Of a stretch of 64,000 bases of DNA, positions 52,949-63,229 are shown piece by piece. Every line of letters starts with the position of its first letter. Position 1 is the stretch's first letter. The translations under genes and the position numbers were made by a program. The stretch comes from Stenotrophomonas raiganjensis (SeqCode) (GTDB lineage: Bacteria; Pseudomonadota; Gammaproteobacteria; Xanthomonadales; Xanthomonadaceae). The stretch lies in assembly GCF_030658505.1 (NCBI RefSeq), contig NZ_JAUTXR010000134.1, forward strand, positions 62,001 through 126,000. Reading direction: 5' to 3'. The notes below the pieces were generated by a model. That model did no database searches. It was not told the DNA's origin and saw only the letters and a program-made list of their open reading frames with translations.

Positions 52949-53626
52949 CTATCGATGGCCAGGCATAACCGAACGGGCGATGGCGTACTGCGCGCCGTAG
53001 TAGGTGAACAGCACCAGCAGGCTGGCCAGCGGCAGGCCGCCGGCGAAGCGGTCCCAGGCCAGCAGCGAATCGCTGGCGACGAACAGCAGCGCGCCGGCGG
53101 CGGCCCAGCGTGCGCTGCGCGCCTCCACGGCATCGGGCTGCGGTCGGCGCCACTGCCGTGCAAGCGCCAACACCGCCATCGATGCCAGCACCACCACGTA
53201 GGCCAGCACCGGGATGCGCATCGGCGCCGGCAGGTGCGGCCACAGCCCCATTACATTAAGCACGGCGAATGCACCCAGCAGCACGGTGGCGGCAAGCAAT
53301 CCACCGCCCGCTCGCAGGCCCTCGCGGAAGGCAGCGATGTAGCAGACGTGGGCGAGCAGGAAAGCGACCAGCCCCGGCACAAATGCGTCCACCGGCAGCA
53401 TCAGCGCGATATCGCCCACGCACGACGACAGCATGCCGACCAGCACTGCGCGCCGGTAGAACGGACGCGCGGGATCGTGCACCTGCCAGGCGATGGCGGC
53501 GATCAGCAGCGTGGTCGCCGGCTTGGCCAGCCAGTGCAGCCAGCGCCCGTCGCCCTGCAGGAACGCACCAGCGATGGCGAGGACCGCCATCACAAGGATC
53601 GCGCCGTCGCGCACGCGCGGTTTCAT
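52949..53626 (-). CDS. YhhN/TMEM86-family lysoplasmalogenase
   Basis: A 225-aa protein with seven to eight transmembrane helices. Family landmarks are KPATTLLIAAIAW, VGMLSSCVGDIALMLP, FVPGLVAFLLAHVCYIAAF and ALLFVASDSLLAW, with the conserved Asp residues. Members hydrolyse the vinyl-ether bond of lysoplasmalogens or act on related lipids. The start overlaps the M61 peptidase stop (ATGA). Confidence 0.88.
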   Translation of the reverse strand: MKPRVRDGAILVMAVLAIAGAFLQGDGRWLHWLAKPATTLLIAAIAWQVHDPARPFYRRAVLVGMLSSCVGDIALMLPVDAFVPGLVAFLLAHVCYIAAFREGLRAGGGLLAATVLLGAFAVLNVMGLWPHLPAPMRIPVLAYVVVLASMAVLALARQWRRPQPDAVEARSARWAAAGALLFVASDSLLAWDRFAGGLPLASLLVLFTYYGAQYAIARSVMPGHR

Positions 53627-55506
53627 CGCGCCTTCCACAGGTCCGCCAGGCGGTCGGGCTTGCCGGCGATGCGCTCCAGCACCGGGTACTGCAGGCCACC
53701 GTGGTAGTCGATGTTCATCGTCTCGATGCGGTCGAACTGCTTCACCAGCAGCACGATCGGCGCCTTGTCCTTCGCTGCCGCAGCCACCGCGTCCTTCAGG
53801 CGCTGGCTGCTGTACTCGCGCCCGCCCACCGCGATCACCTTCATGCCCGGCGCCAGGCCGGCATTGAAGGCCGGGCTGTCCCAGATCACATCGCCGACCG
53901 TGCCGCTGTCGAGCACGGTCGCGCCCAGCGAATAGGCCAGCAATGCCGCTTTGGCGCGCTTTTCCTGTGCCTTGTAGGCATCGTTCGGGGTATCGCGGTA
54001 GACCAGCTTCCAGCCCGCCAGTTCCAGGCCACCGATCAACGAACCATGCCCATCCAGGCGGCCGCGCAGGAATGACGCCCAGTCGTACGGCGCGATGCCG
54101 TTCAAGGTCGCCACCACGTCGTCGAAGGTGTACGGGTTGACGTCCCAGTCGCCGTTGCCGACGCCGAAAAACGCACGCGCGAAGTCATCCAGGCTGCGAC
54201 GGTTGCCGCTCAGTTCGCGCAGCTTGCCCTCCACTTCCAGCCACAGCATCTGCCCGCCGGAGTAGTAGTCCTCGCTCATCTGGTAGTTGCGGTACGGCAA
54301 CGTGCGGCGCTGGGCGATGGTCGGGTCGTTGGTGGTGTCCTGCAGCGGGCGCCAGGCCAGGCCGGGACGGCCGCGGTCATAGGTCGCCGCCACATTGGCC
54401 AGCATGTCGCGTGCCTGTGCGACCGACCACAGTCCCGAACGCGCCGCCAGCACTTGGCCCCAGAACTGGGTCTGGCCTTCGTACACCCACAGCAGGCTGT
54501 CGCCCATCGGCACGTTGAAGTTGGCGGTAGCCAGATCGGCGCCACGGCGGTACTTGCCGTTCCACGAATGGGTGTACTCGTGCGGCAACAGGTCACGCAT
54601 CCAGGCGTTGCTGTCCCACTCGGTGAAGTAACCCGGATCGGCGCTGTTCTCGCTGGAGCGGTGATGCTCCAGGCCGATGCCACCGAGGCGGTCGCTCAAC
54701 GCCAGCAGGAATTCATAGTGGTTGTAGTGGCGCGCACCGTAGAGCTTGTCGGCCTGTTGCACCAGCGCGCGGTGCATCGTGATCTGAGCGTCGGTCGGCT
54801 TCAGCGACTTGGCGTCGTCGGCGAACACGTTGAGGTGCACCGGCACCTTCGCGCCCGGGTCGAGGTCGATGCGCTGGTAGTGTTCGCCGGCAAACAATGG
54901 CGAGTCGACCAGATGGTCATAGGAAATCGGCTTGAACACCACGGTGTCGCCGTCGCGGCGCGCGGTCTCCAGTGCGGTGGCGAACGACCAGCCCTTGGGC
55001 AGCGTCACGCTGGCCTGCGCCTGCAGTTGCCGCGCATCGACACCGGCCGGATACAGCGAATTGGCGCTCCATTGCAGGTTGAGCATCTCCGGGGTCATCA
55101 CCACCCGGCCCTGGCTGCCGCCCTGCGAGGACAGGAAATCGAAGTGGGCGACGATTTCGCCCACGCCCTCGGGCACGTTCACCTTGAACGCATAGACGTT
55201 GAACTGGTCGCGCTGCCAGGCCAGCGGCTTGCCGTTGGCGGTCACGCGAAGGCCGGCCAGTTTGTCGATCGGGCCGGTAGGCGAATGGTTGCCGGGAATC
55301 CACTGCGGGTACAGCAGGGTGACCGGGCCGGGCGTGACCGGTACCGTGGCAGTGACCTTGAAGATGCGCCGGGCCAGATCGCGCGCGTCCACGTCGATGC
55401 GCAGCAGGCCAGGAGCCGCGGCGTCGGCAGGCGGCGAGGTCTGCGCCAGTGCAGGCGAAGCAGCCAACGCGAACAGCACGGACATCACCAGGGCTCGGGT
55501 CTTCAT
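53623..55506 (-). CDS. M61-family glycyl aminopeptidase with PDZ domain
   Basis: A 627-aa exported metallopeptidase. The signal peptide (1-21) ends ALA-Q. An N-terminal beta-sandwich is followed by the zinc motif HEYTH (H309, E310, H313, in LLPHEYTHSWNGK) and a Gly-rich GGIGLEHHRSS segment typical of M61. A C-terminal PDZ-like domain (GTVGDVIWDSPAFNAGLAPGM, split: AFNAGLAPGMKVIAVGG) follows. It cleaves N-terminal Gly or Ala from peptides. It heads a two-gene unit with the lysoplasmalogenase. Confidence 0.92.
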   Translation of the reverse strand: MKTRALVMSVLFALAASPALAQTSPPADAAAPGLLRIDVDARDLARRIFKVTATVPVTPGPVTLLYPQWIPGNHSPTGPIDKLAGLRVTANGKPLAWQRDQFNVYAFKVNVPEGVGEIVAHFDFLSSQGGSQGRVVMTPEMLNLQWSANSLYPAGVDARQLQAQASVTLPKGWSFATALETARRDGDTVVFKPISYDHLVDSPLFAGEHYQRIDLDPGAKVPVHLNVFADDAKSLKPTDAQITMHRALVQQADKLYGARHYNHYEFLLALSDRLGGIGLEHHRSSENSADPGYFTEWDSNAWMRDLLPHEYTHSWNGKYRRGADLATANFNVPMGDSLLWVYEGQTQFWGQVLAARSGLWSVAQARDMLANVAATYDRGRPGLAWRPLQDTTNDPTIAQRRTLPYRNYQMSEDYYSGGQMLWLEVEGKLRELSGNRRSLDDFARAFFGVGNGDWDVNPYTFDDVVATLNGIAPYDWASFLRGRLDGHGSLIGGLELAGWKLVYRDTPNDAYKAQEKRAKAALLAYSLGATVLDSGTVGDVIWDSPAFNAGLAPGMKVIAVGGREYSSQRLKDAVAAAAKDKAPIVLLVKQFDRIETMNIDYHGGLQYPVLERIAGKPDRLADLWKAR

Positions 55507-55604
55507 CGGGCAGCATCCAACAGCGGAGAATCCTCCGATGCTAGGCCTGTAAAGTGCCCTGCCCCATGGCCAAAGGTCATGGGCGGGCCGGCCATCCGCG
55601 CATG

Positions 55605-55634
55605 CCAAAAAAGCGTGCGAACCAAGGTTCGCAC
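55605..55634 (-). terminator. Rho-independent terminator after ispH
   Basis: Nine-bp arms GTGCGAACC and GGTTCGCAC are followed on the minus strand by GCTTTTTT. Confidence 0.8.
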
Positions 55635-55651
55635 CCACCAGAGCAGTTTCA

Positions 55652-55674
55652 GTAGATCCACGCCATGCGTGGAT
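55652..55674 (+). repeat. GTAG palindromic repeat (SMAG-like)
   Basis: Begins GTAGATCCACGCC, then ATGCGTGGAT. The same stem as the unit at 22143-22165. Confidence 0.7.
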
Positions 55675-55688
55675 GAGGCGCTTCCCGG

Positions 55689-56639
55689 TCAGTCGACCAG
55701 GCGCAGGCGCAGTTCCTTCGGCAGCGCGAACACCATCGATTCCGGTTCGCCGTCCAGCTCGCCGACGCCGGTCGCGCCCAGCTCGGCCAGGCGCGCCAGC
55801 ACGCCATCGACCAGCACCTGCGGCGCCGAGGCGCCGGCGGTGACGCCGATGTGCTGCTTGCCGGCCACCCATGCCGGATCGATCTCGTGCGCACCGTCGA
55901 TCAGGTACGACTCCACGCCTTCGCGGCGGGCCAGCTCACTCAAGCGGTTGGAGTTGGAGCTGTTCGGCGAACCGACCACCAGCACCAGGTCGCAGCGCTT
56001 GGCCAGGTCGCGCACGGCGTCCTGGCGGTTCTGCGTGGCGTAGCAGATATCGTCGTTCTTCGGGCCCTGCATCGCCGGGAAACGCTCGCGCAGCGCATCG
56101 ATGATGCCGCGCGTATCGTCCACCGACAGCGTGGTCTGGGTGGTGTAGGCAAAGTTGTCCGGCTGGTTGATGTGCAGCGTGGCAACCTGCTCCACGTCTT
56201 CCACCAGATAGATCTGGCCGGTCCCCGCTTCGCGGTTCCACTGGCCCATGGTGCCTTCCACTTCCGGATGACCGGCATGGCCGATCAGCACCACGTCACG
56301 GCCGGCACGGCAATGGCGGGCAACTTCGAAATGAACCTTGGTCACCAGCGGGCAGGTGGCATCGAACACCTTCAGGCCACGGCGCTCGGCTTCCTGGCGC
56401 ACGGCCTGCGACACGCCGTGCGCGCTGAAGATCACCGTGTTGTTGTCCGGCACTTCGTCGAGTTCCTCGACGAAGATCGCCCCGCGCTGCTTCAGGTCGT
56501 CGACCACGAAGCGGTTGTGCACCACTTCATGGCGGACGTAGATGGGCGCGCCCAGCGTTTCGATCGCGCGCTTGACGATCTCGATCGCACGATCGACACC
56601 GGCACAGAAACCACGCGGGTTGGCGAGCAGCACATCCAT
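55689..56639 (-). CDS. ispH: 4-hydroxy-3-methylbut-2-enyl diphosphate reductase
   Basis: A 316-aa Fe-S enzyme, last step of the MEP isoprenoid pathway, making IPP and DMAPP from HMBPP. The N-terminal [16 protein letters not shown] carries the first cluster Cys, [12 protein letters not shown] the second, and [12 protein letters not shown] the third ([11 protein letters not shown]). [15 protein letters not shown] is also a family signature. It is the last gene of the ribF-ileS-lspA-ispH run, 27 bp after lspA. Confidence 0.97.
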   Translation of the reverse strand: MDVLLANPRGFCAGVDRAIEIVKRAIETLGAPIYVRHEVVHNRFVVDDLKQRGAIFVEELDEVPDNNTVIFSAHGVSQAVRQEAERRGLKVFDATCPLVTKVHFEVARHCRAGRDVVLIGHAGHPEVEGTMGQWNREAGTGQIYLVEDVEQVATLHINQPDNFAYTTQTTLSVDDTRGIIDALRERFPAMQGPKNDDICYATQNRQDAVRDLAKRCDLVLVVGSPNSSNSNRLSELARREGVESYLIDGAHEIDPAWVAGKQHIGVTAGASAPQVLVDGVLARLAELGATGVGELDGEPESMVFALPKELRLRLVD

Positions 56640-56666
56640 CAGTTCAATCTCCCGGCAGCGGCCGGC

Positions 56667-57191
56667 TTACGGTTTCGGGTTGGCATTATCCGCCTTTTTG
56701 GCGGACTTGCCGTCGAACAGGCCAAACAGGGCAATGCCGATGGCACCCACCACGATGGCCGAATCGGCGATGTTGAACGAGGGCCAGGTGTAGCTGCCCA
56801 CGTACCACTGGATGAAATCGACCACGTGACCATGCACCTGGCGGTCGATCACGTTGCCGATGGCGCCGCCGATGATCAGCGCATACGGCACCGCGGCCTT
56901 CCAGTTGCCGCGGGCGGTGCCGCGCAGCCACCAGGCCATCAGGCCGCTGATGGCGATGGCCAGCGCGGTGAAGAAGTACTTCTGCCAGCCACCGGCATCG
57001 CTCAGGAAACTGAACGCCGCACCGGTGTTGTAGGTGCGGTACCAGTTCCAGAAGCCATCAATGACCACCACCGGCTGGAACTCCGGCAGGCTCGACAGCA
57101 CCCAGGCCTTGGACCACTGGTCCAGGCCGATGATGGCCGCCGACAGCAGCAGCCAGACCAGGGCGTTCGGATGCGGACGGGGCGCGGCCAT
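56667..57191 (-). CDS. lspA: Lipoprotein signal peptidase II
   Basis: A 174-aa inner-membrane aspartyl protease that removes the signal peptide of prolipoproteins. Four transmembrane helices; the catalytic Asp residues lie in [17 protein letters not shown] and [21 protein letters not shown] is also conserved. The ATG overlaps the ileS stop by one base, which fixes the start. Confidence 0.96.
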   Translation of the reverse strand: MAAPRPHPNALVWLLLSAAIIGLDQWSKAWVLSSLPEFQPVVVIDGFWNWYRTYNTGAAFSFLSDAGGWQKYFFTALAIAISGLMAWWLRGTARGNWKAAVPYALIIGGAIGNVIDRQVHGHVVDFIQWYVGSYTWPSFNIADSAIVVGAIGIALFGLFDGKSAKKADNANPKP

Positions 57192-60022
57192 CAGAACCAG
57201 CTCCGCACTTCGCCAGCACCGGTCACGTTGCTCACGCAGCGGCCGCACAGTTCCGGATGGTCGGCGTTGCTGCCGACATCGGCACGGTGGTGCCAGCAGC
57301 GCACGCACTTGGCCTTGGTAGTCGCCTGGGCGCTGACGAACACCTCGTCGGTGGTCGCCGGGCGCACCTGCACGTCGCCACTGATGAACAGGAAACGCAG
57401 TTCATCGGCCAGCGGCTGCCAGCGCGCAGCCTGCTCTTCGTTGGCAGCGATGGTGATTTCTGCTTCCAGCGCGGCACCGATCGCGCCGTTGGCACGCATC
57501 GGCTCGAGCACCTTGGCCACCTGCTCGCGCACGGCCAGCAACTGATCGAAGTCGGCGGCGTTGAGCTGGGCATCGGCCGGCAGCGGCACCAGGCCGTCGT
57601 ACCAGGTGGTGAACAGCACGTGGCCGGCATGCTCGCCCGGCAGGTAGCCCCACAGCTCGTCGGCGGTGAAGGTCAGGATCGGTGCGACCCAGCGGGTGAA
57701 CGCTTCGGCGATGTGGTACATCGCGCTCTGTGCCGAACGGCGACCGTGCGAATCGGCCGGCATCGTGTACAGGCGGTCCTTGGTCACGTCCAGGTACAGC
57801 GAGCCCAGGTCCACGCTGCAGAAGTTCAGCAGCAGCTGCACGATCTCGGCCATGTTGTAGCCGTCGTAGGCTGCCTTGATCTTCTCCTGCAGCTCCCACG
57901 CGCGATGCACGATCCAGCGGTCCAGCGCGACCATCTGGTCGAGCGGGCGCAGGTGCTGGGCCGGGTCGAAGCCGTCCAGGTTGCCGAGCAGGAAGCGTGC
58001 GGTGTTGCGCAGGCGACGGTAGGCGTCGGCGTTGCGCTTGAGGATCTCCTGCGACAGCGACATCTCGTTGCTGTAGTCGGCCGAGGCGATCCACAGGCGC
58101 AGGATGTCCGCGCCCAGCTTGTTCATGATGTCCTGCGGCTCGATGCCGTTGCCCAGCGACTTGGACATCTTGCGGCCGTGCTCGTCCACGGTGAAGCCGT
58201 GGGTCAGGCACTGCTTGTACGGCGCGCGCTTGTCGATCGCCACGCCGGTCAGCAGCGAGGACTGGAACCAGCCGCGGTGCTGGTCGGAACCCTCCAGGTA
58301 CAGATCGGCCGGCTTGCCGAAGCCGCGCGCGGCGAGCACGCCTTCATGGGTCACGCCCGAATCGAACCAGACGTCGAGGATGTCGGTGACCTTCTCGTAG
58401 TCGGCGGCTTCGGCGCCGAGCAGTTCGGCGGCATCCAGCGAGTACCACACGTCGATGCCCTCGGCTTCGACGCGATCGGCGACCTGCTGCATCAGCTCCA
58501 CCGAACGCGGGTGGATCTCGCCGGTCTGGCGATGGGTGAACAGTGCGATCGGCACGCCCCAGGTGCGCTGGCGCGAGATGGTCCAGTCCGGACGACCGTC
58601 AACCATGCTCTGGATACGCGCCTTGCCCCAGGTCGGGAACCAGCCCACGGTATCGATGGCGGCCAGCGCATCGCTGCGCAGGTTGGCCTTGTCCATCGAG
58701 ATGAACCACTGCGGAGTGGCGCGGAACACCACCGGCGTCTTGTGGCGCCAGCAATGCGGGTAGCTGTGGCGGATCGGGTGGAAGGCCAGCAGCGCGCCGC
58801 TGTCGCGCAGCACGCCGACGATGGCCTCCTGCGCCTTCCACAGATGCTGGCCGGCCAGCACCACGTCACCGGCCGGCGGGGTGGATTCCAGATACACGCC
58901 ACGGCCGTCGATCGGAGTCACCTGGCCAGCGTTGTACTTGTCCAGCAGGCCGTACTTCTGGCTGACCACGAAGTCTTCCTGGCCGTGGCCAGGAGCGGTG
59001 TGCACCGCACCGGTACCGTCCTCGTCGGACACATGGTCGCCGTTGAGCACCAGGATCTCGCGTTCCGGGTAGAACGGGTGCGCCAGCAGCTGGTTCTCCA
59101 GCGCCGCGCCGGTGGTTTCACCGTGCAGCACCACGTTTTCGACGCCATAGCGCTGCAGTGCACGCTCGGCCAGGGCAGCGGCCAGCACCAGCCAACGGCG
59201 CTTGCCGTTGTGCGCCGGGCCCTCGGCCAGCACGTAGTTGATTTCCGCACCCAGCGACACCGCCAGCGAGGCCGGCAGCGTCCACGGGGTGGTGGTCCAG
59301 ATCGGCACGGCCACTTCGACGTCGGCCGGCACGCTCACGCCGAACGCCTGGCCGATGGCCTGTGCATCACGCGCGGCGTAGGCCACGTCGATCGCCGGCG
59401 ATTCCTTTTCCTGGTACTCGATCTCGGCCTCGGCCAGCGCGGAGCCACAGTCGAAGCACCAGTACACCGGCTTGGCGCCACGCACCAGGTGGCCGTTGGC
59501 CACCACCTTGGCCAGCGCACGGATCTCGTTGGCTTCGAAGTCGAAGCTCAGGGTCTTGTACGGGTTGTCCCAGTCACCGGTCACGCCCAGGCGCTTGAAG
59601 TCCACGCGCTGGATGTTGATCTGCTCTTCGGCGAACTCGCGGCACTTCTGGCGGAATTCAACGGCGTCGAGCTTGGTGCCGACCTTGCCCCACTTCTTCT
59701 CGACCGCGATCTCGATCGGCAGGCCGTGGCAGTCCCAGCCCGGCACGTACGGGGCATCGAAGCCGGCCAGGTAGCGCGACTTGACGATGATGTCCTTCAG
59801 GATCTTGTTGACCGCGTGGCCCAGGTGGATGCGGCCGTTGGCGTAGGGCGGGCCATCGTGCAGCACGAACAGCGGGCGGCCGGCGGCGTTGTCGCGCAGC
59901 TGCTGGTAGAGCCCCTGCGCTTCCCACTGCGCCAGAATGCCCGGCTCGCGCTTGGGCAGGTCGCCGCGCATCGGGAATTCGGTGGCTGGCAGGTTCAGGG
60001 TGGTCTTGTAGTCCTGGCTCAC
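57191..60022 (-). CDS. ileS: Isoleucyl-tRNA synthetase
   Basis: A 943-aa class I synthetase. The HIGH motif appears as [11 protein letters not shown] and KMSKS as [10 protein letters not shown]. The editing domain lies between. The C-terminal zinc site has CVRCW and CGRCVSN. Length is normal for the bacterial type. The start overlaps the ribF stop (ATGA). Confidence 0.98.
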   Translation of the reverse strand: MSQDYKTTLNLPATEFPMRGDLPKREPGILAQWEAQGLYQQLRDNAAGRPLFVLHDGPPYANGRIHLGHAVNKILKDIIVKSRYLAGFDAPYVPGWDCHGLPIEIAVEKKWGKVGTKLDAVEFRQKCREFAEEQINIQRVDFKRLGVTGDWDNPYKTLSFDFEANEIRALAKVVANGHLVRGAKPVYWCFDCGSALAEAEIEYQEKESPAIDVAYAARDAQAIGQAFGVSVPADVEVAVPIWTTTPWTLPASLAVSLGAEINYVLAEGPAHNGKRRWLVLAAALAERALQRYGVENVVLHGETTGAALENQLLAHPFYPEREILVLNGDHVSDEDGTGAVHTAPGHGQEDFVVSQKYGLLDKYNAGQVTPIDGRGVYLESTPPAGDVVLAGQHLWKAQEAIVGVLRDSGALLAFHPIRHSYPHCWRHKTPVVFRATPQWFISMDKANLRSDALAAIDTVGWFPTWGKARIQSMVDGRPDWTISRQRTWGVPIALFTHRQTGEIHPRSVELMQQVADRVEAEGIDVWYSLDAAELLGAEAADYEKVTDILDVWFDSGVTHEGVLAARGFGKPADLYLEGSDQHRGWFQSSLLTGVAIDKRAPYKQCLTHGFTVDEHGRKMSKSLGNGIEPQDIMNKLGADILRLWIASADYSNEMSLSQEILKRNADAYRRLRNTARFLLGNLDGFDPAQHLRPLDQMVALDRWIVHRAWELQEKIKAAYDGYNMAEIVQLLLNFCSVDLGSLYLDVTKDRLYTMPADSHGRRSAQSAMYHIAEAFTRWVAPILTFTADELWGYLPGEHAGHVLFTTWYDGLVPLPADAQLNAADFDQLLAVREQVAKVLEPMRANGAIGAALEAEITIAANEEQAARWQPLADELRFLFISGDVQVRPATTDEVFVSAQATTKAKCVRCWHHRADVGSNADHPELCGRCVSNVTGAGEVRSWF

Positions 60023-60966
60023 GCAGTGGCTCGCAATCTATGTTCGGAAAGGATGGCGCGCGCCTGTTCGGCGTCGCGGTGCATCTGGTCGGTCAGCGCC
60101 GCCAGATCATTGAATTTTTCTTCGTCGCGCAGCTTGGCGACGAATTCCACGTCGATGTGGCGCCCGTACAGGTCGCCCTGGAAATCGAACAGGTGGGCTT
60201 CCAGCAGCGGCTCCACGCCCTCCACCGTCGGCCGTGTACCGAAGCTGGACACCGACGGCCAAGGCTGGTCGAACACGCCGTGCACCCAGGTTGCGTAGAT
60301 GCCCGACAGCGCCGGGGTCTTCGGGAAGCGCAGGTTGGCGGTCGGGAAACCCAGCGTACGGCCAAGCTGGCGACCGCGCACCACCCGCCCGCTGATCGCG
60401 TACGGTCGGCCCAGCAGATCGTTGGCGCGGGCGAAGTCGCCCTCCTGCAGCAGCTGGCGGATGCGGGTGCTGGAGATGCGCTCGCCATGCAGGTCGACCG
60501 CTTCGATTTCACCCGCGGTGAAGCCCAGTTCGGCCCCCATCTGCTGCAGCAGTGCCAGATCGCCACGGCGGCGGTTGCCGAAGCAGAACTCCGGGCCGAT
60601 CCACACTTCGCGTGCGCCCAGCCGGTGCACCAGCAACTGGCGCACAAAGGTCTCGGCCGGCATCGCCGCCATCGCCGCATCGAAACGCAGCAGGCCGATC
60701 GCATCGACGCCGAGCTCGCGCAGGATCTCGACCTTGCTGCGCGCCAGGGTCAGCCGCGGCGGCGGCGTGCCCTGGGCGAAGAATTCACGCGGCAGCGGCT
60801 CGAATGCCACGGCCACCGCGGCCACGCCCAAGGCGCGCGCGCGGGCAACCGCGTGGCGCACCAGCGCACGATGGCCCAGGTGGAGGCCGTCGAATGCACC
60901 GATACAGACCACGCTTCCGTTGGGGAACAGCTCCCCGCCCTCGACGCTTCTGAACAGCCTGCTCAT
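60019..60966 (-). CDS. ribF: Bifunctional riboflavin kinase / FAD synthetase
   Basis: A 315-aa enzyme that phosphorylates riboflavin to FMN and adenylates it to FAD. The N-terminal nucleotidyltransferase has [15 protein letters not shown] and [13 protein letters not shown]. The C-terminal flavokinase has [14 protein letters not shown] and [11 protein letters not shown]. The start MSRLFRS was chosen over an upstream extension. It is translationally coupled to ileS. Confidence 0.96.
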   Translation of the reverse strand: MSRLFRSVEGGELFPNGSVVCIGAFDGLHLGHRALVRHAVARARALGVAAVAVAFEPLPREFFAQGTPPPRLTLARSKVEILRELGVDAIGLLRFDAAMAAMPAETFVRQLLVHRLGAREVWIGPEFCFGNRRRGDLALLQQMGAELGFTAGEIEAVDLHGERISSTRIRQLLQEGDFARANDLLGRPYAISGRVVRGRQLGRTLGFPTANLRFPKTPALSGIYATWVHGVFDQPWPSVSSFGTRPTVEGVEPLLEAHLFDFQGDLYGRHIDVEFVAKLRDEEKFNDLAALTDQMHRDAEQARAILSEHRLRATA

Positions 60967-61041
60967 CAACTCTCGTTCCGGCCCGACCTGGGCCGCCGCT
61001 TCAATGGTGTAACCCTGAAGTATAGCCGCCACAAGCGGTGA

Positions 61042-62661
61042 TCAATGCCCGCGCAGATCGCGCGGGCGGAAGCCCATCGCCACCATGGCCACCGCGTAGG
61101 TGGCGCCGCCACCGCCGACCAGCAGCGACAGGCTGCCGATCCGCTCCCACACACCCATCGTCGAGAAGGCCGGCAGCCAGTGCAGCAGGGCCAGCAGCGC
61201 GCCAACCATGGCCGCGCAGGCCAGCACCAGGCGTAGCAGATAGCCACCCCAGCCCGGCCGGCGCTGGTAGACATCGGTCTTGCCCAGCCAATACCAGAGC
61301 AGGCCCAGGTTCAGGTAACTGGACAGCGCGCTGGCGATGCCCAGTGCCAGGTGCAGGCCCGGCTGCTTGCCGATGGCCGCCATCACGCCCTGCGCCTTCA
61401 GCTCGTCCGACACCATCACCTGATACAGCACCGCCAGCAGGGCGAAGTTGAACACCATGTTGGCCACCAGCGCGGCCACACCGGCGCGCACCGGAGTCTT
61501 GGTGTCCTGGCGGGCGTAGAAGGCCGGCAGCACCACCTTCAGCAAGGCGAACGCCGGCAGGCCGAAGCTCAGGCCGTACACTGACAGCGCGGTCATGCGG
61601 GTATCGAAAGCGCTGAACTGGCCATGCTGGAAGATGGTCGCGATCAGCGGCTCGGCCAGCAGCAGCAGGCCCAGCATGGCCGGCACCGAAATCAGCAGGG
61701 TCATGCGCAGGCCCCAGTCCAGCGAGCGCGAGAAGCCGTCGCGGTCGGTGCTGACGTGGTGGCGGGCCAGCGCCGGCAGGATCACCGTGCCCAGCGCCAC
61801 GCCGAACACGCCCAGCGGCAACTCCAGGAAGCGGTCGGCCAGCGACAGCCAGGACTGCGAGCCATCGGTCAGCTTGGCGGCGATGACCGTGTCCAGCAGC
61901 AGGTTGATCTGCGCCACCGAGGAACCGAACAGCGTCGGCACCATCAGCGTCATCACCTTGCGCACGCCTGGGTGGCTCCAGCCCCAGCGCGGCAGGGTCA
62001 GCAGGTTGATGCCCTTCAGCGAGGGCAGCTGGAACAGCAGTTGCAGGATGCCGGCGGCAAGCACCGCCCAGCCCAGCGCCAGGATCTGCTTCTCCGGGGT
62101 GCCGCCCAGTCGCGGTGCCAGCCACAGCGCGCCGGCGATCATGCACAGGTTGAGGATGACCGGGGTCAGCGCCGGCATCGCGAAGCGCTGGAAGCTGTTC
62201 AGCGCGCCACCGGCCAGGGCGGTCAGCGAGACGAACAGCAGGAACGGGAAGGTCAGGCGGAACAGGTCGACCAGCAGGCCCTGCTTGACCGGGTCGGTAT
62301 CAACGCCACTGGAAAAGACCGAAGCCAGCTGCGGCGCGAAGATCAGCGCCAGCGCGGTGACCAGCATCAGCACGCCGCCCAGGGTACCGGCGGTGCGGGC
62401 CATCAGTTCACGCAGCTCGGCGTGGCTGCGGGTTTCCTTCACTTCCGTGAACACCGGCACGAAAGCGGTGGCAAAAGACCCTTCGGCGAACAACCGGCGC
62501 AGGAAATTGGGTACCCTGAAGGCGACCCAGAAAGCATCAGTGATGGCGTTGGTGCCGAACGTGGTGGTCACCACGAAGTCCCGGACAAGTCCGAGAACGC
62601 GCGAGACCATGGTCATGCTGCTGAACGACAGCAGGCCCCGCAACAACTTGGGTGAACTCAC
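61042..62661 (-). CDS. murJ: Lipid II flippase MurJ
   Basis: A 539-aa MOP-superfamily protein with about 14 transmembrane helices that flips lipid-linked peptidoglycan precursor. The N-terminus LLSFSSMTMVSRVLGLVRDF and AFRVPNFLRRLFAEGSF are MurJ signatures. Normal length. It lies 75 bp upstream of ribF on the same strand and diverges from rpsT. Confidence 0.96.
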   Translation of the reverse strand: MSSPKLLRGLLSFSSMTMVSRVLGLVRDFVVTTTFGTNAITDAFWVAFRVPNFLRRLFAEGSFATAFVPVFTEVKETRSHAELRELMARTAGTLGGVLMLVTALALIFAPQLASVFSSGVDTDPVKQGLLVDLFRLTFPFLLFVSLTALAGGALNSFQRFAMPALTPVILNLCMIAGALWLAPRLGGTPEKQILALGWAVLAAGILQLLFQLPSLKGINLLTLPRWGWSHPGVRKVMTLMVPTLFGSSVAQINLLLDTVIAAKLTDGSQSWLSLADRFLELPLGVFGVALGTVILPALARHHVSTDRDGFSRSLDWGLRMTLLISVPAMLGLLLLAEPLIATIFQHGQFSAFDTRMTALSVYGLSFGLPAFALLKVVLPAFYARQDTKTPVRAGVAALVANMVFNFALLAVLYQVMVSDELKAQGVMAAIGKQPGLHLALGIASALSSYLNLGLLWYWLGKTDVYQRRPGWGGYLLRLVLACAAMVGALLALLHWLPAFSTMGVWERIGSLSLLVGGGGATYAVAMVAMGFRPRDLRGH

Positions 62662-62685
62662 TCAGCGTCCCTCTTGACAATCGAC

Positions 62686-62714
62686 TTGACGTGCATTTCT
62701 TACGCCATCATACT
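62686..62714 (+). promoter_or_regulatory. Sigma-70 promoter for rpsT
   Basis: TTGACG at 62686-62691, 17-bp spacer, CATACT at 62709-62714, about 50 bp before the rpsT start. Confidence 0.7.
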
Positions 62715-62763
62715 AGCTAGCTTGCTGTTCCCATAACACCGATTTTTTCAGGAAACCACCACC

Positions 62764-63033
62764 GTGGCCAATATCAAGTCCGCCAAGAAGCGCGCCAAGC
62801 AGACCGTCGTGCGCAACGCGCGCAACGTGGCTCAGCGCTCGATGCTGCGCACCGCTGTCAAGAAAGTGATCAAGGCGCTGGACGCCAACGATGCCGCCGG
62901 CGCCGAAGCCGCCTTCGCCGTTGCCCAGCCGATCCTGGATCGCTTCAGCGCGCGTGGCCTGATCCACAAGAACAAGGCTGCTCGCCACAAGAGCCGCCTG
63001 AACGACCGCATCAAGGCCCTCAAGGCCGCCTGA
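62764..63033 (+). CDS. rpsT: 30S ribosomal protein S20
   Basis: An 89-aa protein starting with GTG ([17 protein letters not shown] follows), the conserved S20 N-terminus, and continuing as a three-helix bundle with [18 protein letters not shown]. It binds 16S rRNA in early assembly. AGGAAACC lies upstream as ribosome-binding site; the GTG start may limit its expression, as the UUG start does in E. coli. Confidence 0.97.
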   Translation: MANIKSAKKRAKQTVVRNARNVAQRSMLRTAVKKVIKALDANDAAGAEAAFAVAQPILDRFSARGLIHKNKAARHKSRLNDRIKALKAA

Positions 63034-63077
63034 TCCGGCGTTGCCGCCCCGCCCGTCAGGGCTGGGCTGCAGACAAG

Positions 63078-63101
63078 AACCCGGCCCCGGCCGGGTTTTT
63101 T
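63078..63101 (+). terminator. Rho-independent terminator after rpsT
   Basis: Nine-bp arms AACCCGGCC and GGCCGGGTT with a CC loop, then TTTTTT. Confidence 0.85.
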
Positions 63102-63116
63102 GTTGCCTGCGATCCG

Positions 63117-63172
63117 GTAGCGCCGGCCACTGGCCGGCAACCCCGAGGAATGCCGGCCAGCGGCCGGCACTA
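63117..63172. repeat. Pair of inverted GTAG palindromic repeats (SMAG-like)
   Basis: A unit beginning GTAGCGCCGGCCACTGGCC (63117-63139) and an inverted unit TGCCGGCCAGCGGCCGGCAC (63151-63170) lie between convergent rpsT and obgE terminators. Confidence 0.75.
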
Positions 63173-63181
63173 TCGGAAAAT

Positions 63182-63209
63182 GAAAAACCCGGCCGAAGCC
63201 GGGTTTTTC
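63182..63209 (-). terminator. Terminator after obgE
   Basis: Twelve-bp arms GAAAAACCCGGC and GCCGGGTTTTTC enclose CGAA, with T-runs on both strands, so probably bidirectional. Confidence 0.85.
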
Positions 63210-63229
63210 GCATGGAACCACGACAGGCA

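Noticed and set aside
57257-60298. 1013-aa plus-strand frame over ileS
   Set aside because: Antisense of ileS; compositionally a shadow frame with no recognisable domain.
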